Assembly (NCBI GenBank): GCA_910587865.1
Contig: CAJUNX010000004.1
Location: forward strand, 85,453 to 149,452
Direction: 5' to 3'
DNA length: 64,000 nucleotides
Origin: an uncultured Roseburia sp.
GTDB taxonomy: Bacteria > Bacillota > Clostridia > Lachnospirales > Lachnospiraceae
Shown piece by piece: positions 60,047 through 64,000 of this stretch (position 1 is the stretch's first letter; each line of letters begins with the position of its first letter). A program made the position numbers and the translations under genes. The notes under the pieces are model-generated. The model saw only the letters and a list, made by a program, of their open reading frames with translations. It made no database searches and was not told the origin of the DNA.

Positions 60047-61993
60047 ATGGGCGACAAACATAGTTACAGCAATATAGGCGAAGAGATGAAAGACGCCCTG
60101 TCAGACGCTCTGCAGAACGGCAACTTTCAGACACTCAACCGGCTGGTTTCCCAGACGGTGACCGCCACGTTAGACGAAGTCGGGATCCATATCCCGACAG
60201 ACGGCTCTGACGTCTGGTCCTCGCGCGCACAGAACGCGGATAAAGCTTTTGGCCAGACAGGGGCTGATGTTCCCCTGTGGCAGCAGGCGCTTGGTTCTGA
60301 CCCGGGCGCGGGAAACACCCGGCGCACGGCGGATAAGGGCGCTTCGCAGCAGCGCAGATACACCGGACAGGCATCCTCACAGACCTTCGGCTCCGCTTCC
60401 AGACAGCAGGCCGGGGCCTTCGGGCAGAACGCTTCGCAGACGTTCGGCACGTCGCAGAACGCTTCGCAGCAACGCAGATACGCCGGACAGGCTTCCTCGC
60501 AGACCTTCGGCTCCGCTTCCAGACAGCAGGCCGGGGCCTTCGGACAGAACGCTTCGCAGGCTCAGAGCTCTGCCTCGGGCGGCGGACAGGATGTCTGGCA
60601 GCAGCGGCGGCAGGAGCAGTTGAAAAGACAGCAGGCCGAGCAGCTGAGAAGACAGCAGCAGGAGCTTGCCAGACAGCAGGCCGAGGCAGCGAAAAGACAG
60701 CAGCAGGAATTTCAGCAGCAGACCAGATTCCGGCAGCAGCAGGAGCAGTTAAAACAGCGCGAGGCGGAACGTCTCCGAAAACAGGAGCAGCTGAAGGCCG
60801 AAGCGGCCAGACGTCAGCAGGAACAGTTGAGAAGGCAGCAGGACAGACAGTTAAGACAGCAGACCGAAGCGGCCAGACGTCAGTACAGACAGCAGCAGAC
60901 GCTCCGGTTAAACCAGCAGCAACAGTTAAGAAACAGTCAGGCCGGACACATGACGGCAGCCTCCTTTATCCCCATGAAGCGGATCGGCAGCGTTTCCGGC
61001 ATACTCCTTCCGATGTTCGGCGGGATCGGAATCGGTTTTTCATCGCTTATGCTTATGGCTGCCATCGGGATCCGGGATGAGTCGACACTCCTCATATGCG
61101 CCATGTTCCTGCCCCTTTTGGCGTTTTCCTCCTTCCTGCTGTATCTCGGCATCACAAAAAGCCGGCGTCTGCGCCGCGCAAAACACTATGCAAGCCTTTG
61201 CGACAGCCGGATGTTCGTTCAGATTTCCGATCTTTCCATCGCCACCGGAAAACCCGAGCGGTATATTGTAAAAGATCTGCAGAAAATCTTAAACGCCGGG
61301 ATCTTCCCGGAGGGCCACCTGGACCGGCAGCAAACCTGCTTTATGTTTAACAACACCGTCTTCCGCCAGTATCTGAACGCGGAGAATGAACGCAGACGGC
61401 GCGAGCAGGAGGCAGGGATCGCAGGCGGCAGCGGACGCATCGGCAATACGGACACAGGCCGGGCAAACGGCGCGGACGCATCGGACGGCTCCCCGGGTCA
61501 GAATGCCATAATAGCCGAAGGGATGGAGTATATCCGCAGACTGCGGGAGTTAAACGATCAGATTGAGGGCGAGGTCATCTCCGCAAAGCTCTTCCGGCTG
61601 GAGCACCTTTTAAAGGATATTTTTGACAACATCAGGGAGCATCCCGAACAGACGAACCGGATTCACAAGCTGATGGAGTACTACCTGCCCACCACCTTAA
61701 AGCTGGTGGACGCCTATGCCGATTTTGATCAGATCAGCACGCCGGGCAACGAAATTATCAAAGCCAAATCCGAGATCGAAAACACGCTCGATACGATCAA
61801 CCAGGCATTTACCGAACTTTTAAATAATCTGTTCCAGGACGCTGTCTTTGACGCGACCACGGACGCGCAGGTCCTAAAGACCATGCTCGCCAAAGAGGGA
61901 CTGACAAAAGAGATGGAATTTGCGACACGCAGATCCGATACAGAAACACCAGACAGAGAAAAATCAGATGGAGGAAAATCAGATGAGCAGTAA
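60047..61993 (+). CDS. XpaC-family membrane protein with long Gln/Arg-rich N-terminal region
   Basis: In this 648-residue protein the C-terminal third (about 480-625) is the XpaC domain (EGEVISAKLFRLEHLLKDIF, RKLMEYYLPTTLKLV-like segment and ISTPGNEIIKAKSEIENTLDTI). Two membrane helices lie at about 315-365. Before them are a 40-residue tandem duplication (about 99-175) and a Q/R-rich predicted coiled coil (about 185-300). XpaC proteins accompany TelA in Firmicutes; the old phosphatase name is doubtful, and a role in envelope or ion stress is more likely. The gene overlaps telA by 11 bp. Confidence 0.85.
   Translation: MGDKHSYSNIGEEMKDALSDALQNGNFQTLNRLVSQTVTATLDEVGIHIPTDGSDVWSSRAQNADKAFGQTGADVPLWQQALGSDPGAGNTRRTADKGASQQRRYTGQASSQTFGSASRQQAGAFGQNASQTFGTSQNASQQRRYAGQASSQTFGSASRQQAGAFGQNASQAQSSASGGGQDVWQQRRQEQLKRQQAEQLRRQQQELARQQAEAAKRQQQEFQQQTRFRQQQEQLKQREAERLRKQEQLKAEAARRQQEQLRRQQDRQLRQQTEAARRQYRQQQTLRLNQQQQLRNSQAGHMTAASFIPMKRIGSVSGILLPMFGGIGIGFSSLMLMAAIGIRDESTLLICAMFLPLLAFSSFLLYLGITKSRRLRRAKHYASLCDSRMFVQISDLSIATGKPERYIVKDLQKILNAGIFPEGHLDRQQTCFMFNNTVFRQYLNAENERRRREQEAGIAGGSGRIGNTDTGRANGADASDGSPGQNAIIAEGMEYIRRLRELNDQIEGEVISAKLFRLEHLLKDIFDNIREHPEQTNRIHKLMEYYLPTTLKLVDAYADFDQISTPGNEIIKAKSEIENTLDTINQAFTELLNNLFQDAVFDATTDAQVLKTMLAKEGLTKEMEFATRRSDTETPDREKSDGGKSDEQ
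60341..60580 (+). repeat. 120-bp tandem duplication in the xpaC-like gene
   Basis: Copies start at 60341 and 60461. The first about 100 bp of each are nearly identical (both encode SSQTFGSASRQQAGAFGQNA). The duplication is in frame. Confidence 0.9.
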
Positions 61994-63170
61994 TTTAGAC
62001 GACATGTTAAAGGATTCCCCGACTCCGACGCTGACACTCGATCCCTTCGGCGGTGCAGCGGGCGCTCCGGCCGCAGAGGCTCCAAAACCTCCCGTGGAGG
62101 CGGCTCCGAAGGTTCCGGAGGTTGTGCTGACGCCGGAAGAGCAGAAGATGGTGGACGATTTCGCCGCACAGATCGACATCTCGGACACACAGCTGGTGAT
62201 GCGCTACGGCGCAGGCAGCCAGAAAAAAATCGCCGATTTCTCCGAGAACGCCTTAAACAATGTCCGCACCAAGGACATGGGCGAGATCGGCCAGATGTTA
62301 ACGGATGTCGTCACCGAACTTAAGGATTTTGACGAGGAAGAGGAAAAGGGCATTTTCGGCTTCTTTAAAAAGACCGGAAACAAACTGGACAATCTGAAAG
62401 TGAAATATGAAAAAGCGGAGTCAAATATCAACCGGATCTGCAGGGTGATGGAGGATCACCAGGTGACCCTGTTAAAGGACGCCGCCATGCTGGATAAGAT
62501 GTACGAGCTGAACCTGAACTATTTCAAGGAGCTCTCCATGTATATCCTCGCCGGAAAGCAGAAGCTCACGCAGGCCAGGGGCACAGAGCTGCCCGCACTT
62601 CTGAAAAAAGCGGAAGAGAGCGGACTGCCGGAGGATACGCAGGCTGCCAACGATTATGCCGCCATGTGCGAGCGCTTTGAGAAAAAGATCTACGACCTCG
62701 AGCTGACGCGCACGATCTCAATGCAGATGGCGCCTCAGATCCGTCTGATCCAGAGCAACGACACCGCCATGTCGGAAAAGATTCAGTCTACACTTGTAAA
62801 TACAATTCCGCTCTGGAAGAGTCAGATGGTCATCGCGATCGGCCTGAATCACTCAAGCGAAGCCGCAAAGGCACAGCGCGAGGTGACGGACATGACCAAT
62901 GCGCTGCTGCGCAAAAATGCCGAGACCTTAAAGACCGCAACGATCGAGACAGCGCGGGAGAGCGAGCGCGGCATCGTCGATATCGAGACACTGACCGCAA
63001 CCAACAAGACGCTGATCTCCACCCTCGACGAGGTCTTAAAGATCCAGGAGGACGGGCGCGCGAAACGGCGCAGCGCCGAGGAAGAGCTCGGACGGATCGA
63101 GGATGAGATGCGCCAGAAGCTGCTCGCGGTGAGCCAGGCGTCAAAACAGCAGCCGGCAGAAACCTTCTGA
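61983..63170 (+). CDS. TelA-family toxic anion resistance protein
   Basis: This 395-residue soluble helical protein matches the TelA/KlaA family: ADFSENALNNVRTKDMGEIGQMLTDVV, FFKKTGNKLDNLKVKYEKAESNINRI, ELNLNYFKELSMYILAGK and TISMQMAPQIRLIQSNDTAMSEKIQSTLVNTIPLWKSQMVIAI. The Ala/Pro-rich N-terminus (about 1-45) is variable. GGAGG lies 8 bp before ATG 61983. Family members give tellurite and other stress tolerance, and the mechanism is unresolved. It is cotranscribed with the overlapping xpaC-like gene. Confidence 0.92.
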   Translation: MSSNLDDMLKDSPTPTLTLDPFGGAAGAPAAEAPKPPVEAAPKVPEVVLTPEEQKMVDDFAAQIDISDTQLVMRYGAGSQKKIADFSENALNNVRTKDMGEIGQMLTDVVTELKDFDEEEEKGIFGFFKKTGNKLDNLKVKYEKAESNINRICRVMEDHQVTLLKDAAMLDKMYELNLNYFKELSMYILAGKQKLTQARGTELPALLKKAEESGLPEDTQAANDYAAMCERFEKKIYDLELTRTISMQMAPQIRLIQSNDTAMSEKIQSTLVNTIPLWKSQMVIAIGLNHSSEAAKAQREVTDMTNALLRKNAETLKTATIETARESERGIVDIETLTATNKTLISTLDEVLKIQEDGRAKRRSAEEELGRIEDEMRQKLLAVSQASKQQPAETF

Positions 63171-63200
63171 AGCGGCCGGTCCGAAAAACAACAGCACAAA

Positions 63201-63241
63201 AAAACAGCCGCTCCGCCTTCCCGGCAGACCGGCTGTTTTTC
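63201..63241. terminator. bidirectional terminator between telA and carD-like genes
   Basis: AAAAACAGCCG/CGGCTGTTTTT arms give T runs in both directions, between converging genes. Confidence 0.88.
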
Positions 63242-63245
63242 ATGT

Positions 63246-63764
63246 TCACACGCTTTTCGGCTCCGCAGCATTCAGCTGTCCTCTGATATAATCCTCCAGC
63301 TCGTCCTTCGGTACGCCAAGCGTCAGAGAAAGCTCACTGTAGAGTTCATTTTCCGCCGTTCTCATATACCGTTCGTCCAGCGCGGTAATCTTCTTTCCCT
63401 GGGCAATCCGTTCCTTTTTCCGGACATGCAGCGTCTTTACAATACTGACCCACACACGATAATCACAGGAATTCAGCGCTTCCTTGTACGTTGCTTCCCG
63501 CTGCTTGTCATCGGGTACCCAGAGCAGCTCGATCTTCGGCAGATCCCGGATCAGCTGGCTCGCTTCTTCCTTTGTGATTACCCTTCGCATCGTGATCTTC
63601 TGATTATCCGTCGGTGCATAAATCCTGCCGCTGCCGCCGCCCAACGGAGCAAGCACATAATATAAACGATCCTTATCCGCTCCGGAAATGTCTATATGGG
63701 TGATATCTTCAATCTGGCAGACTCCTTTCACTCCATACACGATATATTCTCCTACTTCATACAT
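63246..63764 (-). CDS. CarD/CdnL-family transcriptional regulator
   Basis: This 172-residue protein has an N-terminal Tudor-like RNA polymerase interaction domain (MYEVGEYIVYGVKGVCQIEDI to about residue 60) and a helical C-terminal DNA-binding part (about 75-165, LIRDLPKIELLW and LTLGVPKDELEDYI). CarD/CdnL proteins bind the RNA polymerase beta subunit and stabilise open complexes at promoters. Length and layout fit. Upstream sequence is AT-rich with a weak CGGACA/TAAAAT promoter on the minus strand. Confidence 0.9.
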   Translation of the reverse strand: MYEVGEYIVYGVKGVCQIEDITHIDISGADKDRLYYVLAPLGGGSGRIYAPTDNQKITMRRVITKEEASQLIRDLPKIELLWVPDDKQREATYKEALNSCDYRVWVSIVKTLHVRKKERIAQGKKITALDERYMRTAENELYSELSLTLGVPKDELEDYIRGQLNAAEPKSV

Positions 63765-64000
63765 ATTCCGACTCTCCTTTCCAAAATAATGATCCAGTCA
63801 ACCTGTAACTGATAGACATTTCCGCAGGATATAAACACTTATTATTATTTTACCACAATTTTGACGATTTTGTCCGTAAATTTTAATTTTTATCTATTTT
63901 TATAAAAATTTTACCGACAGACGCCCTGTTTTTTTGTATATTATGATGCCAGGGTCAAAAGGTCATGTGTTTCACGCCTGCGTGATAAAGCATGACTTTG
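63765..64000. other. intergenic right edge
   Basis: AT-rich spacer upstream of the carD-like gene. On the plus strand CCGACA and TATATT with 17-bp spacing (about 63914-63942) could be a promoter for a gene beyond the window. No coding frame is visible here. Confidence 0.4.

Noticed and set aside
60249..60623. Alternative-frame ORFs over the xpaC-like repeats
   Set aside because: They are open only because of the GC-rich, repetitive, Q-rich coding sequence; no start signal or family match.
63940..64000. Shared ATGCCAGGGTC motif with 27.69 kb as a repeat family
   Set aside because: Only about 11 bases match; too short to call a repeat.
1..64000. CRISPR arrays
   Set aside because: No set of short direct repeats with unique spacers was seen; all tandem repeats are coding minisatellites or simple duplications.

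Overview
The window looks like chromosome of a Gram-positive anaerobe of the Clostridia, most likely Lachnospiraceae. The grounds are: a glmS ribozyme ahead of glmS, a tRNA gene without an encoded CCA, TTGACA/TATAAT promoters, strong GGAGG-type ribosome sites, an XpaC-TelA pair, a CarD regulator and a LoaP/NusG-type antiterminator next to an exopolysaccharide (EPS) locus. The species cannot be named from sequence alone. The flanks are GC-rich. Parts of the EPS locus (about 30.5-52 kb) are clearly AT-rich, which suggests a mosaic, partly imported island.

Layout. 0-12.4 kb is housekeeping and regulation: glmS with its ribozyme (left edge, minus), a siroheme nitrite/sulfite reductase, a deoxyinosine glycosylase, a GGDEF protein, asnA behind a repeat-rich leader, a three-domain S1 protein, and a DedA / glycosyltransferase / two-component operon. 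12.6-23.3 kb holds tRNA-Thr(GGT), a MecA-type class B PBP, a heptad-repeat coiled-coil protein, a sugar-ABC importer operon (lipoprotein, binding protein, two permeases, small membrane protein, AraC regulator; no ATPase), a DMT transporter and a DEDDh exonuclease with a zinc ribbon. 23.4-27 kb is a heterodimeric ABC exporter. 27-30.5 kb is gene-poor, with a frameshifted small gene and an AAA/PD-(D/E)XK protein.

30.5-56.1 kb is one long minus-strand EPS locus. In transcription order it runs: NusG-like gene, LoaP-like gene, leader RNA, DegT aminotransferase, initiating sugar transferase, SDR epimerase, three glycosyltransferases around an EpsG-type polymerase, wecC, heparinase-like protein, ABC flippase, methyltransferase, wecE, GT42-like transferase, CMP-sugar synthetase, DRE-TIM aldolase, a broken TPP enzyme, KdsC-like phosphatase, GT56/WecF-like transferase, asnB-like amidotransferase and wecB. 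It combines enterobacterial-common-antigen-type sugar genes (UDP-ManNAcA, Fuc4NAc) with what looks like an uncharacterised CMP-keto-acid branch.

Directly upstream (56.2-57.6 kb) a tyrosine recombinase gene lies between two inverted copies of a 28-bp site that is itself an inverted repeat. A good sigma-70 promoter sits inside the right end and points away from the EPS locus. Inverting the segment would aim it at the NusG-like gene. This is the most notable feature: a predicted ON/OFF promoter switch feeding an antitermination cascade for a roughly 25-kb operon, and as sequenced it looks OFF.

To the right are a hairpin-forming MITE-like element, a MarR-MATE operon with a perfect MarR-type operator over its -35 box (a weaker copy lies ahead of the ABC exporter at 27.1 kb), the XpaC-TelA operon and a CarD gene.
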